Made by a program: the position numbers and the translations under genes. From the NCBI GenBank assembly GCA_027563935.2, contig CM050448.1, positions 68,705,843 through 68,769,842 of the forward strand: DNA of 64,000 bases. Direction: 5' to 3'. This DNA comes from Costus lasius (taxonomy: Eukaryota > Streptophyta > Magnoliopsida > Zingiberales > Costaceae). Each line of letters starts with the position of its first letter. Within the stretch, counting starts at the first letter, position 1. Of this stretch, positions 49,755 through 64,000 are shown in pieces. The notes below the pieces were generated by a model. It was not told the DNA's origin, made no database searches, and saw nothing but the letters and a program-made list of their open reading frames with translations.

Positions 49755-52700
49755 CTCTATGGAGATATTGAGTTTTAATCTTGATATTAATATTTATATT
49801 TATCTTGGTCTTTTTATAATGAGGATGTTGATCATGATTAAGATCCATATTTGATGTTTATCATTTTGAAATCTTAATTTAATATTGATTTTGTTCATGA
49901 TCATGATGTTGATCTTGATTTTAATCATGATTTCAAACTCTATCTTATGATATTCATCTTTATCTTCTTTTTAATCATAATCTTAAACCCGATTTTGATC
50001 TTGTTTGTAATCTTGCTATTCAATCTTGTTATTATTATTGATATTGATATTGATCTAATCATGATGAAAATTTTGAACTCGATTACGAGCTTTAATTGTT
50101 ATTAATCTTATTCTCATTCTTAATTATAACATTGATTTTATTCTTATAAGAATTATCTTCTTCTACATTTTGATCTCAGTTTTGATCTCAGATTTCAGTT
50201 TTAATCTTATAATCTTCATCTTTATCTTGCTCCTAATATTCATCTTAAACTCGATTTTGATCTCTATGGAGATATTGAGTTTTAATCTTGATATTAATAT
50301 TTATATTTATCTTGGTCTTTTTATAATGAGGATGTTGATCTTGATTATGATCCATATTTGATGTTTATCATTTTAAATCTTAATTTAATATTGATTTTGT
50401 TCATGATCATGATGTTGATCTTGATTTTAATCATGCTTTCAAACTTTATCTTATGATATTCATCTTTATCTTTTTTTTAATCTTAATTTTAAACTCGATT
50501 TTGATCTTGTTTGTAATCTTGGTCTTCAATCTTGATATTGTTATTGATATTGATATTGATCTAATCATGATGAAAGTTTTGAACTCGATTATGAATTTTA
50601 ATTGTTATTAATCTTATTCTTATTCTTAATTATAACAATGATTTTATTCTTATAAGAATTATCTTCATCTTCATTTTGATCTCAGTTTTGTTCTCAGATT
50701 TTAGTTTTAATCTTATAATCTTCATCTTTATCTTGCTCCTAATATTCATCTTAAACTCGATTTTGATCTCTATGGAGATATTGAGTTTTAATCTTGTTAT
50801 TAATATTTAAATTTATATTGGTCTTTTAATAATGAGGATGTTGATCTTGATTATGATCCATATTTGATGTTTATCATTTTGAAATCTTAATTTAATATTG
50901 ATTTTGTTCATGATCATGATGTTGATCTTGATTTTAATCATGATTTCAAACTCTATCTTATGATATTCATCTTTATCTTCTTTTTAATCTTAATCTTAAA
51001 CTCGATTTTGATCTCGTTCGTAATCTTGGTCTTCAATCTTGATATTGTTATTGATAATGATATTGATCTAATCATGATGAAAATTTTGAACTCGATTACG
51101 AGCTTTAATTGTTATTAATCTTATTCTTATTCTTAATTATAACAATGATTTTATTCTTATAAGAATTATCTTCATCTTCATTTTGATCTCAGTTTTGTTC
51201 TCAGATTTCAGTTTTAATCTTATAATCTTCATCTTTATCTTGCTCCTAATATTCATCTTATACTCGATTTTGATCTCTATGGAGATATTGAGTTTTAATC
51301 TTGATATTAATATTTATATTTATCTTGGTCTTTTTATAATGAGGATGTTGATCTTGATTATGATCCATATTTGATGTTTATCATTTTGAAATCTTAATTT
51401 AATATTGATTTTGTTCATGATCATGATGTTGATCTTGATTTTAATCATGATTTCAAACTCTATCTTATGATATTCATCTTTATCTTCTTTTTAATCATAA
51501 TCTTAAACTCGATTTTGATCTTGTTTGTAATCTTGCTATTCAATCTTGTTATTATTATTGATATTGATATTGATCTAATCATGATGAAAATTTTGAACTC
51601 GATTATGAATTTTAATTGTTATTAATCTTATTCTAATTCTTAATTATAACAATTATTTTATTCTTATAAGAATTATCTTCATCTTCATTTTTATCTCAGT
51701 TTTGTTCTCAGATTTCAGTTTTAATCTTATAATCTTCATCTTTATCTTGCTCCTAATATTCATCTTAAACTCGATTTTGATCTCTATGGAGATATTGAGT
51801 TTTAATCTTGATATTAATATTTATATTTATCTTGGTCTTTTTATAATGAGGATGTTGATCATGATTAAGATCCATATTTGATGTTTATCATTTTGAAATC
51901 TTAATTTAATATTGATTTTGTTCATGATCATGATGTTGATCTTGATTTTAATCATGATTTCAAACTCTATCTTATGATATTCATCTTTATCTTCTTTTTA
52001 ATCATAATCTTAAACTCGATTTTGATCTTGTTTGTAATCTTGCTATTCAATCTTGTTATTATTATTGATAGTGATATTGATCTAATCATGATGAAAATTT
52101 TGAACTCGATTACGAGTTTTAATTGTTATTAATCTTATTCTCATTCTTAATTATAACATTGATTTTATTCTTATAAGAATTATCTTCTTCTACATTTTGA
52201 TCTCAGATTTCAGTTTTAATCTTATAATCTTCATCTTTATCTTGCTCCTAATATTCATCTTAAACTCGATTTTGATCTCTATGGAGATATTGAGTTTTAA
52301 TCTTGATATTAATATTTATATTTATCTTGGTCTTTTTATAATGAGGATGTTGATCTTGATTATGATCCATATTTGATGTTTATCATTTTAAATCTTAATT
52401 TAATATTGATTTTGTTCATGATCATGATGTTGATCTTGATTTTAATCATGCTTTCAAACTTTATCTTATGATATTCATCTTTATCTTTTTTTTAATCTTA
52501 ATTTTAAACTCGATTTTGATCTTGTTTGTAATCTTGGTCTTCAATCTTGATATTGTTATTGATATTGATATTGATCTAATCATGATGAAAGTTTTGAACT
52601 CGATTATGAATTTTAATTGTTATTAATCTTATTCTTATTCTTAATTATAACAATGATTTTATTCTTATAAGAATTATCTTCATCTTCATTTTGATCTCAG

Positions 52701-55700
52701 TTTTGTTCTCAGATTTTAGTTTTAATCTTATAATCTTCATCTTTATCTTGCTCCTAATATTCATCTTAAACTCGATTTTGATCTCTATGGAGATATTGAG
52801 TTTTAATCTTGTTATTAATATTTAAATTTATATTGGTCTTTTAATAATGAGGATGTTGATCTTGATTATGATCCATATTTGATGTTTATCATTTTGAAAT
52901 CTTAATTTAATATTGATTTTGTTCATGATCATGATGTTGATCTTGATTTTAATCATGATTTCAAACTCTATCTTATGATATTCATCTTTATCTTCTTTTT
53001 AATCTTAATCTTAAACTCGATTTTGATCTCGTTCGTAATCTTGGTCTTCAATCTTGATATTGTTATTGATAATGATATTGATCTAATCATGATGAAAATT
53101 TTGAACTCGATTACGAGCTTTAATTGTTATTAATCTTATTCTTATTCTTAATTATAACAATGATTTTATTCTTATAAGAATTATCTTCATCTTCATTTTG
53201 ATCTCAGTTTTGTTCTCAGATTTCAGTTTTAATCTTATAATCTTCATCTTTATCTTGCTCCTAATATTCATCTTATACTCGATTTTGATCTCTATGGAGA
53301 TATTGAGTTTTAATCTTGATATTAATATTTATATTTATCTTGGTCTTTTTATAATGAGGATGTTGATCTTGATTATGATCCATATTTGATGTTTATCATT
53401 TTGAAATCTTAATTTAATATTGATTTTGTTCATGATCATGATGTTGATCTTGATTTTAATCATGATTTCAAACTCTATCTTATGATATTCATCTTTATCT
53501 TCTTTTTAATCATAATCTTAAACTCGATTTTGATCTTGTTTGTAATCTTGCTATTCAATCTTGTTATTATTATTGATATTGATATTGATCTAATCATGAT
53601 GAAAATTTTGAACTCGATTATGAATTTTAATTGTTATTAATCTTATTCTAATTCTTAATTATAACAATTATTTTATTCTTATAAGAATTATCTTCATCTT
53701 CATTTTTATCTCAGTTTTGTTCTCAGATTTCAGTTTTAATCTTATAATCTTCATCTTTATCTTGCTCCTAATATTCATCTTAAACTCGATTTTGATCTCT
53801 ATGGAGATATTGAGTTTTAATCTTGATATTAATATTTATATTTATCTTGGTCTTTTTATAATGAGGATGTTGATCATGATTAAGATCCATATTTGATGTT
53901 TATCATTTTGAAATCTTAATTTAATATTGATTTTGTTCATGATCATGATGTTGATCTTGATTTTAATCATGATTTCAAACTCTATCTTATGATATTCATC
54001 TTTATCTTCTTTTTAATCATAATCTTAAACTCGATTTTGATCTTGTTTGTAATCTTGCTATTCAATCTTGTTATTATTATTGATATTGATATTGATCTAA
54101 TCATGATGAAAATTTTGAACTCGATTACGAGCTTTAATTGTTATTAATCTTATTCTCATTCTTAATTATAACATTGATTTTATTCTTATAAGAATTATCT
54201 TCTTCTACATTTTGATCTCAGATTTCAGTTTTAATCTTATAATCTTCATCTTTATCTTGCTCCTAATATTCATCTTAAACTCGATTTTGATCTCTATGGA
54301 GATATTGAGTTTTAATCTTGATATTAATATTTATATTTATCTTGGTCTTTTTATAATGAGGATGTTGATCTTGATTATGATCCATATTTGATGTTTATCA
54401 TTTTAAATCTTAATTTAATATTGATTTTGTTCATGATCATGATGTTGATCTTGATTTTAATCATGCTTTCAAACTTTATCTTATGATATTCATCTTTATC
54501 TTTTTTTTAATCTTAATTTTAAACTCGATTTTGATCTTGTTTGTAATCTTGGTCTTCAATCTTGATATTGTTATTGATATTGATATTGATCTAATCATGA
54601 TGAAAGTTTTGAACTCGATTATGAATTTTAATTGTTATTAATCTTATTCTTATTCTTAATTATAACAATGATTTTATTCTTATAAGAATTATCTTCATCT
54701 TCATTTTGATCTCAGTTTTGTTCTCAGATTTCAGTTTTAATCTTATAATCTTCATCTTTATCTTGCTCCTAATATTCATCTTAAACTCGATTTTGATCTC
54801 TATGGAGATATTGAGTTTTAATCTTGTTATTAATATTTAAATTTATCTTGGTCTTTTAATAATGAGGATGTTGATCTTGATTATGATCCATATTTGATGT
54901 TTATCATTTTGAAATCTTAATTTAATATTGATTTTGTTCATGATCATGATGTTGATCTTGATTTTAATCATGATTTCAAACTCTATCTTATGATATTCAT
55001 CTTTATCTTCTTTTTAATCTTAATCTTAAACTCGATTTTGATCTCGTTCGTAATCTTGGTCTTCAATCTTGATATTGTTATTGATATTGATATTGATCTA
55101 ATCATGATGAAAATTTTGAACTCGATTACGAGCTTTAATTGTTATTAATCTTATTCTTATTCTTAATTATAACAATGATTTTATTCTTATAATAATTATC
55201 TTCATCTTCATTTTGATCTCAGTTTTGTTCTCAGATTTCAGTTTTAATCTTATAATCTTCATCTTTATCTTGCTCCTAATATTCATCTTATACTCGATTT
55301 TGATCTCTATGGAGATATTGAGTTTTAATCTTGATATTAATATTTATATTTATCTTGGTCTTTTTATAATGAGGATGTTGATCTTGATTATGATCCATAT
55401 TTGATGTTTATCATTTTGAAATCTTAATTTAATATTGATTTTGTTCATGATCATGATGTTGATCTTGATTTTAATCATGATTTCAAACTCTATCTTATGA
55501 TATTCATCTTTATCTTCTTTTTAATCATAATCTTAAACTCGATTTTGATCTTGTTTGTAATCTTGCTATTCAATCTTGTTATTATTATTGATATTGATAT
55601 TGATCTAATCATGATGAAAATTTTGAACTCGATTACGAGCTTTAATTGTTATTAATCTTATTCTCATTCTTAATTATAACATTGATTTTATTCTTATAAG

Positions 55701-55800
55701 AATTATCTTCTTCTACATTTTGATCTCAGATTTCAGTTTTAATCTTATAATCTTCATCTTTATCTTGCTCCTAATATTCATCTTAAACTCGATTTTGATC
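49755..55800. repeat. Tetrameric higher-order repeat (2015/2027 bp)
   Basis: The variant GATCATGATTAAGATCC recurs at 49831, 51858 and 53873, spacings 2027 and 2015. The 12-bp difference is loss of one of two TTTTGATCTCAG copies, seen at 52195, 54210 and 55718 but not at 50166. The CTTATACTCGATTTTG variant recurs at 51183+, 53198+ and 55213+. The last step (1508 bp) lacks one monomer. Limits are approximate. Confidence 0.8.
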
Positions 55801-57170
55801 TCTATGGAGATATTGAGTTTTAATCTTGATATTAATATTTATATTTATCTTGGTCTTTTTATAATGAGGATGTTGATCTTGATTATGATCCATATTTGAT
55901 GTTTATCATTTTAAATCTTAATTTAATATTGATTTTGTTCATGATCATGATGTTGATCTTGATTTTAATCATGCTTTCAAACTTTATCTTATGATATTCA
56001 TCTTTATCTTTTTTTTAATCTTAATTTTAAACTCGATTTTGATCTTGTTTGTAATCTTGGTCTTCAATCTTGATATTGTTATTGATATTGATATTGATCT
56101 AATCATGATGAAAGTTTTGAACTCGATTATGAATTTTAATTGTTATTAATCTTATTCTTATTCTTAATTATAACAATGATTTTATTCTTATAAGAATTAT
56201 CTTCATCTTCATTTTGATCTCAGTTTTGTTCTCAGATTTCAGTTTTAATCTTATAATCTTCATCTTTATCTTGCTCCTAATATTCATCTTAAACTCGATT
56301 TTGATCTCTATGGAGATATTGAGTTTTAATCTTGTTATTAATATTTAAATTTATCTTGGTCTTTTAATAATGAGGATGTTGATCTTGATTATGATCCATA
56401 TTTGATGTTTATCATTTTGAAATCTTAATTTAATATTGATTTTGTTCATGATCATGATGTTGATCTTGATTTTAATCATGATTTCAAACTCTATCTTATG
56501 ATATTCATCTTTATCTTCTTTTTAATCTTAATCTTAAACTCGATTTTGATCTCGTTCGTAATCTTGGTCTTCAATCTTGATATTGTTATTGATATTGATA
56601 TTGATCTAATCATGATGAAAATTTTGAACTCGATTACGAGCTTTAATTGTTATTAATCTTATTCTTATTCTTAATTATAACAATGATTTTATTCTTATAA
56701 GAATTATCTTCATCTTCATTTTGATCTCAGTTTTGTTCTCAGATTTCAGTTTTAATCTTATAATCTTCATCTTTATCTTGCTCCTAATATTCATCTTATA
56801 CTCGATTTTGATCTCTATGGAGATATTGAGTTTTAATCTTGATATTAATATTTATATTTATCTTGGTCTTTTTATAATGAGGATGTTGATCTTGATTATG
56901 ATCCATATTTGATGTTTATCATTTTGAAATCTTAATTTAATATTGATTTTGTTCATGATCATGATGTTGATCTTGATTTTAATCATGATTTCAAACTCTA
57001 TCTTATGATATTCATCTTTATCTTCTTTTTAATCATAATCTTAAACTCGATTTTGATCTTGTTTGTAATCTTGCTATTCAATCTTGTTATTATTATTGAT
57101 ATTGATATTGATCTAATCATGATGAAAATTTTGAACTCGATTATGAATTTTAATTGTTATTAATCTTATT

Positions 57171-57920
57171 CTAATTCTTAATTATAACAATTATTTTATT
57201 CTTGATAATTATCTTCATCTTCATTTTGATCTCAGTTTTGATCTCAGATTTCAGTTTTAATCTTATAATCTTCATCTTTATCTTGCTCCTAATATTCATC
57301 TTAAACTCGATTTTGATCTCTATGGAGATATTGAGTTTTAATCTTGATATTAACATTTATATTTATCTTGGTCTTTTTATAATGAGGATGTTGATCTTGA
57401 TTATGATCCATATTTGATGTTTATCATTTTGAAATCTTAATTTAATATTGATTTTGTTCATGATCATGATGTTGATCTTGATTTTAATCATGATTTCAAA
57501 CTCTATCTTATGATATTCATCTTTATCTTCTTTTTAATCATAATCTTAAACTCGATTTTGATCTTGTTTGTAATCTTGCTATTCAATCTTGTTATTATTA
57601 TTGATATTGATATTGATCTAATCATGATGAAAATTTTGAACTCGATTATGAATTTTAATTGTTATTAATCTTATTCTTATTCATAATTATAACAATTATT
57701 TTATTCTTATAAGAATTATCTTCATCTTCATTTTTATCTCAGTTTTGTTCTCAGATTTCAGTTTTAATCTTATAATCTTCATCTTTATCTTGCTCCTAAT
57801 ATTCATCTTAAACTCGATTTTGATCTCTATGGAGATATTGAGTTTTAATCTTGATATTAATATTTATATTTATCTTGGTCTTTTTATAATGAGGATGTTG
57901 ATCTTGATTATGATCCATAT
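57171..57920. repeat. Left copy of a 6078-bp spaced satellite duplication
   Basis: Rare variants TATTAACATTTAT (about 57350) and TTATTCATAATTATAAC (about 57680) both recur 6078 bp downstream (twelve monomers). Matching extends further left to at least 56.7 kb. Confidence 0.72.
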
Positions 57921-60900
57921 TTGATGTTTATCATTTTGAAATCTTAATTTAATATTGATTTTGTTCATGATCATGATGTTGATCTTGATTTTAATCATGC
58001 TTTCAAACTTTATCTTATGATATTCATCTTTATCTTTTTTTTAATCTTAATTTTAAACTCGATTTTGATCTTGTTTGTAATCTTGGTCTTCAATCTTGAT
58101 ATTGTTATTGATATTGATATTGATCTAATCATGATGAAAGTTTTGAACTCGATTATGAATTTTAATTGTTATTAATCTTATTCTTATTCTTAATTATAAC
58201 AATGATTTTATTCTTATAAGAATTATCTTCATCTTCATTTTGATCTCAGTTTTGTTCTCAGATTTCAGTTTTAATCTTATAATCTTCATCTTTATCTTGC
58301 TCCTAATATTCATCTTAAACTCGATTTTGATCTCTATGGAGATATTGAGTTTTAATCTTGTTATTAATATTTAAATTTATCTTGGTCTTTTAATAATGAG
58401 GATGTTGATCTTGATTATGATCCATATTTGATGTTTATCATTTTGAAATCTTAATTTAATATTGATTTTGTTCATGATCATGATGTTGATCTTGATTTTA
58501 ATCATGATTTCAAACTCTATCTTATGATATTCATCTTTATCTTCTTTTTAATCTTAATCTTAAACTCGATTTTGATCTCGTTCGTAATCTTGGTCTTCAA
58601 TCTTGATATTGTTATTGATATTGATATTGATCTAATCATGATGAAAATTTTGAACTCGATTACGAGCTTTAATTGTTATTAATCTTATTCTTATTCTTAA
58701 TTATAACAATGATTTTATTCTTATAAGAATTATCTTCATCTTCATTTTGATCTCAGTTTTGTTCTCAGATTTCAGTTTTAATCTTATAATCTTCATCTTT
58801 ATCTTGCTCCTAATATTCATCTTATACTCGATTTTGATCTCTATGGAGATATTGAGTTTTAATCTTGATATTAATATTTATATTTATCTTGGTCTTTTTA
58901 TAATGAGGATGTTGATCTTGATTATGATCCATATTTGATGTTTATCATTTTGAAATCTTAATTTAATATTGATTTTGTTCATGATCATGATGTTGATCTT
59001 GATTTTAATCATGATTTCAAACTCTATCTTATGATATTCATCTTTATCTTCTTTTTAATCATAATCTTAAACTCGATTTTGATCTTGTTTGTAATCTTGC
59101 TATTCAATCTTGTTATTATTATTGATATTGATATTGATCTAATCATGATGAAAATTTTGAACTCGATTATGAATTTTAATTGTTATTAATCTTATTCTAA
59201 TTCTTAATTATAACAATTATTTTATTCTTGATAATTATCTTCATCTTCATTTTGATCTCAGTTTTGATCTCAGATTTCAGTTTTAATCTTATAATCTTCA
59301 TCTTTATCTTGCTCCTAATATTCATCTTAAACTCGATTTTGATCTCTATGGAGATATTGAGTTTTAATCTTGATATTAATATTTATATTTATCTTGGTCT
59401 TTTTATAATGAGGATGTTGATCTTGATTATGATCCATATTTGATGTTTATCATTTTGAAATCTTAATTTAATATTGATTTTGTTCATGATCATGATGTTG
59501 ATCTTGATTTTAATCATGATTTCAAACTCTATCTTATGATATTCATCTTTATCTTCTTTTTAATCTTAATCTTAAACTCGATTTTGATCTCGTTCATAAT
59601 CTTGGTCTTCAATCTTGATATTGTTATTGATATTGATATTGATCTAATCATGATGAAAATTTTGAACTCGATTACGAGCTTTAATTGTTATTAATCTTAT
59701 TCTTATTCTTAATTATAACAATGATTTTATTCTTATAAGAATTATCTTCATCTTCATTTTGATCTCAGTTTTGTTCTCAGATTTCAGTTTTAATCTTATA
59801 ATCTTCATCTTTATCTTGCTCCTAATATTCATCTTATACTCGATTTTGATCTCTATGGAGATATTGAGTTTTAATCTTGTTATTAATATTTAAATTTATC
59901 TTGGTCTTTTTATAATGAGGATGTTGATCTTGATTATGATCCATATTTGATGTTTATCATTTTGAAATCTTAATTTAATATTGATTTTGTTCATGATCAT
60001 GATGTTGATCTTGATTTTAATCATGCTTTCAAACTTTATCTTATGATATTCATCTTTATCTTTTTTTTAATCTTAATTTTAAACTCGATTTTGATCTTGT
60101 TTGTAATCTTGGTCTTCAATCTTGATATTGTTATTGATATTGATATTGATCTAATCATGATGAAAGTTTTGAACTCGATTATGAATTTTAATTGTTATTA
60201 ATCTTATTCTTATTCTTAATTATAACAATGATTTTATTCTTATAAGAATTATCTTCATCTTCATTTTGATCTTAGTTTTGTTCTCAGATTTCAGTTTTAA
60301 TCTTATAATCTTCATCTTTGTCTTGCTCCTAATATTCATCTTAAACTCGATTTTGATCTCTATGGAGATATTGAGTTTTAATCTTGTTATTAATATTTAA
60401 ATTTATCTTGGTCTTTTAATAATGAGGATGTTGATCTTGATTATGATCCATATTTGATGTTTATCATTTTGAAATCTTAATTTAATATTGATTTTGTTCA
60501 TGATCATGATGTTGATCTTGATTTTAATCATGATTTCAAACTGTATCTTATGATATTCATCTTTATCTTCTTTTTAATCTTAATCTTAAACTCGATTTTG
60601 ATCTCGTTCGTAATCTTGGTCTTCAATCTTGATATTGTTATTGATATTGATATTGATCTAATCATGATGAAAATTTTGAACTCGATTACGAGCTTTAATT
60701 GTTATTAATCTTATTTTCATTCTTAATTATAACATTGATTTTATTCTTGATAATTATCTTCATCTTCATTTTGATCTCAGTTTTGATCTCAGATTTCAGT
60801 TTTAATCTTATAATCTTCATCTTTATCTTGCTCCTAATATTCATCTTAAACTCGATTTTGATCTCTATGGAGATATTGAGTTTTAATCTTGATATTAATA

Positions 60901-63248
60901 TTTATATTTATCTTGGTCTTTTTATAATGAGGATGTTGATCTTGATTATGATCCATATTTGATGTTTATCATTTTGTAATCTTAATTTAATATTGATTTT
61001 GTTCATGATCATGATGTTGATCTTGATTTTAATCATGATTTCAAACTCTATCTTATGATATTCATCTTTATCTTCTTTTTAATCATAATCTTAAACTCGA
61101 TTTTGATCTTGTTTGTAATCTTGCTATTCAATCTTGTTATTATTATTGATATTGATATTGATCTAATCATGATGAAAATTTTGAACTCGATTATGAATTT
61201 TAATTGTTATTAATCTTATTCTTATTCTTAATTATAACAATTATTTTATTCTTATAAGAATTATCTTCATCTTCATTTTGATCTCAGTTTTGTTCTCAGA
61301 TTTCAGTTTTAATCTTATAATCTTCATCTTTATCTTGCTCCTAATATTCATCTTAAACTCGATTTTGATCTCTATGGAGATATTGAGTTTTAATCTTGAT
61401 ATTAATATTTATATTTATCTTGGTCTTTTTATAATGAGGATGTTGATCTTGATTATGATCCATATTTGATGTTTATCATTTTGAAATCTTAATTTAATAT
61501 TGATTTTGTTCATGATCATGATGTTGATCTTGATTTTAATCATGATTTCAAACTCTATCTTATGATATTCATCTTTATCTTCTTTTTAATCATAATCTTA
61601 AACTCGATTTTGATCTTGTTTGTAATCTTGGTCTTCAATCTTGTTATTATTATTGATATTGATATTGATCTAATCATGATGAAAATTTTGAACTCGATTA
61701 TGAATTTTAATTGTTATTAATCTTATTCTTATTCTTAATTATAACAATGATTTTATTCTTATAAGAATTATCTTCATCTTCATTTTTATCTCAGTTTTGT
61801 TCTCAGATTTCAGTTTTAATCTTATAATCTTCATCTTTATCTTGCTCCTAATATTCATCTTAAACTCGATTTTGATCTCTATGGAGATATTGAGTTTTAA
61901 TCTTGATATTAATATTTATATTTATCTTGGTCTTTTTATAATGAGGATGTTGATCTTGATTATGATCCATATTTGATGTTTATCATTTTGAAATCTTAAT
62001 TTAATATTGATTTTGTTCATGATCATGATGTTGATCTTGATTTTAATCATGATTTCAAACTCTATCTTATGATATTCATCTTTATCTTCTTTTTAATCAT
62101 AATTTTAAACTCGATTTTGATCTTGTTTGTAATCTTGGTCTTCAATCTTGATATTGTTATTGATATTGATATTGATCTAATCATGATGAAAGTTTTGAAC
62201 TCGATTATGAATTTTAATTGTTATTAATCTTATTCTTATTCTTAATTATAACAATGATTTTATTCTTATAAGAATTATCTTCATCTTCATTTTTATCTCA
62301 GTTTTGTTCTCAGATTTCAGTTTTAATCTTATAATCTTCATCTTTATCTTGCTCCTAATATTCATCTTAAACTCGATTTTGATCTCTATGGAGATATTGA
62401 GTTTTAATCTTGTTATTAATATTTAAATTTATCTTGGTCTTTTAATAATGAGGATGTTGATCTTGATTATGATCCATATTTGATGTTTATCATTTTGAAA
62501 TCTTAATTTAATATTGATTTTGTTCATGATCATGATGTTGATCTTGATTTTAATCATGATTTCAAACTCTATCTTATGATATTCATCTTTATCTTCTTTT
62601 TAATCTTAATCTTAAACTCGATTTTGATCTCGTTCGTAATCTTGGTCTTCAATCTTGATATTGTTATTGATATTGATATTGATCTAATCATGATGAAAAT
62701 TTTGAACTCGATTACGAGCTTTAATTGTTATTAATCTTATTCTTATTCTTAATTATAACAATGATTTTATTCTTATAAGAATTATCTTCATCTTCATTTT
62801 GATCTCAGTTTTGTTCTCAGATTTCAGTTTTAATCTTATAATCTTCATCTTTATCTTGCTCCTAATATTCATCTTATACTCGATTTTGATCTCTATGGAG
62901 ATATTGAGTTTTAATCTTGATATTAATATTTATATTTATCTTGGTCTTTTTATAATGAGGATGTTGATCTTGATTATGATCCATATTTGATGTTTATCAT
63001 TTTGAAATCTTAATTTAATATTGATTTTGTTCATGATCATGATGTTGATCTTGATTTTAATCATGATTTCAAACTCTATCTTATGATATTCATCTTTATC
63101 TTCTTTTTAATCATAATCTTAAACTCGATTTTGATCTTGTTTGTAATCTTGCTATTCAATCTTGTTATTATTATTGATATTGATATTGATCTAATCATGA
63201 TGAAAATTTTGAACTCGATTATGAATTTTAATTGTTATTAATCTTATT

Positions 63249-64000
63249 CTAATTCTTAATTATAACAATTATTTTATTCTTGATAATTATCTTCATCTTC
63301 ATTTTGATCTCAGTTTTGATCTCAGATTTCAGTTTTAATCTTATAATCTTCATCTTTATCTTGCTCCTAATATTCATCTTAAACTCGATTTTGATCTCTA
63401 TGGAGATATTGAGTTTTAATCTTGATATTAACATTTATATTTATCTTGGTCTTTTTATAATGAGGATGTTGATCTTGATTATGATCCATATTTGATGTTT
63501 ATCATTTTGAAATCTTAATTTAATATTGATTTTGTTCATGATCATGATGTTGATCTTGATTTTAATCATGATTTCAAACTCTATCTTATGATATTCATCT
63601 TTATCTTCTTTTTAATCATAATCTTAAACTCGATTTTGATCTTGTTTGTAATCTTGCTATTCAATCTTGTTATTATTATTGATATTGATATTGATCTAAT
63701 CATGATGAAAATTTTGAACTCGATTATGAATTTTAATTGTTATTAATCTTATTCTTATTCATAATTATAACAATTATTTTATTCTTATAAGAATTATCTT
63801 CATCTTCATTTTTATCTCAGTTTTGTTCTCAGATTTCAGTTTTAATCTTATAATCTTCATCTTTATCTTGCTCCTAATATTCATCTTAAACTCGATTTTG
63901 ATCTCTATGGAGATATTGAGTTTTAATCTTGATATTAATATTTATATTTATCTTGGTCTTTTTATAATGAGGATGTTGATCTTGATTATGATCCATATTT
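63249..64000. repeat. Right copy of the 6078-bp spaced duplication, cut by window end
   Basis: Carries the same rare variants as 57171-57920 at a constant offset of 6078 bp. The window ends before the copy does. Confidence 0.72.

Larger units (their letters stand above)
41037..64000. repeat. Satellite array, block 4
   Basis: About 45 monomers in the same orientation run to the right end of the window without interruption. Trimers of about 1519 bp dominate to about 46 kb, tetramers of 2015-2027 bp follow to about 56 kb, and mixed blocks including a 6078-bp duplication fill the rest. One monomer at 41685-42166 is only 482 bp, having lost 25 bp near 42040 between two TTATTCTTA copies. No genes, RNAs or further insertions are seen. 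Confidence 0.97.

Noticed and set aside
411..63495. Dozens of recurring 61-110 codon hydrophobic reading frames in the satellite, with the look of membrane peptides
   Set aside because: They recur once per monomer because the monomer recurs, have no common upstream signal, and are closed or opened by single changes (TATATTTATC versus TAAATTTATC). The hydrophobic look follows from T-rich ATC/TTC/TTG codon-like words.
1..64000. CENP-B-like box or other known centromere motif in the satellite
   Set aside because: CpG occurs almost only in AACTCGATT, GTTCGTAATC and GATTACGAGC contexts; nothing fits the CENP-B consensus. Centromere identity cannot be claimed.
1..64000. CRISPR-like array or bacterial origin
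   Set aside because: Repeats are contiguous 507-bp monomers without spacers, and the insertions are plant-type LTR elements.

Overview
The window is plant nuclear heterochromatin. About 51.5 kb of the 64 kb (roughly 80%) is one AT-rich satellite in a single head-to-tail orientation, with a monomer of about 507 bp. The other 20% is three insertions of one Ty1/copia LTR-retrotransposon family. A flowering plant is suggested by the copia element: a tRNA-iMet-type primer binding site, a single gag-pol frame in the order PR-IN-RT-RH, and 1.7 kb TG..CA LTRs. I see no host genes, tRNA or rRNA genes, CRISPR arrays or prokaryotic features. Species and chromosomal position (pericentromeric, subtelomeric or interstitial) cannot be told from the sequence.

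Layout: satellite 1-9512; full-length copia element 9513-18588 (+) flanked by CTTTT duplications; satellite 18589-20860; solo LTR 20861-22575 (-) flanked by CTAAT; satellite 22576-39358; solo LTR 39359-41036 (+) flanked by ATAAC; satellite 41037-64000. Removing each insertion with one copy of its 5-bp duplication restores an uninterrupted array, so all three are simple insertions into an existing satellite.

The satellite is organised at several nested levels. The 507-bp monomer is itself a diverged internal duplication (262 + 245 bp). At least three monomer subtypes combine into trimers (about 1519 bp), dimers (about 1014 bp), local single-monomer runs, tetramers (2015/2026 bp), a nine-monomer unit of 4475 bp at the left edge and a twelve-monomer (6078 bp) duplication at the right edge. 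Shared private deletions (82 bp and 12 bp) show that blocks were copied as units. The many 61-110 residue hydrophobic reading frames across the array are by-products of the repeat and are not genes.

The full-length element looks young and potentially autonomous. Its two 1682-bp LTRs read as identical, and its 1294-codon gag-pol frame is intact with all catalytic motifs. Its most interesting part is non-coding. All three LTR copies keep a short ATG-GC-N-NTG-GT signature that looks like a start codon followed after nine bases by a 5' splice site. In the full element a good 3' splice site sits 21 bases before the gag ATG, in the same frame. This suggests an unreported-looking spliced leader that would skip the PBS and a 1.8 kb structured leader. 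That leader carries tandem repeats and two pairs of hairpins whose stems differ by compensatory changes.
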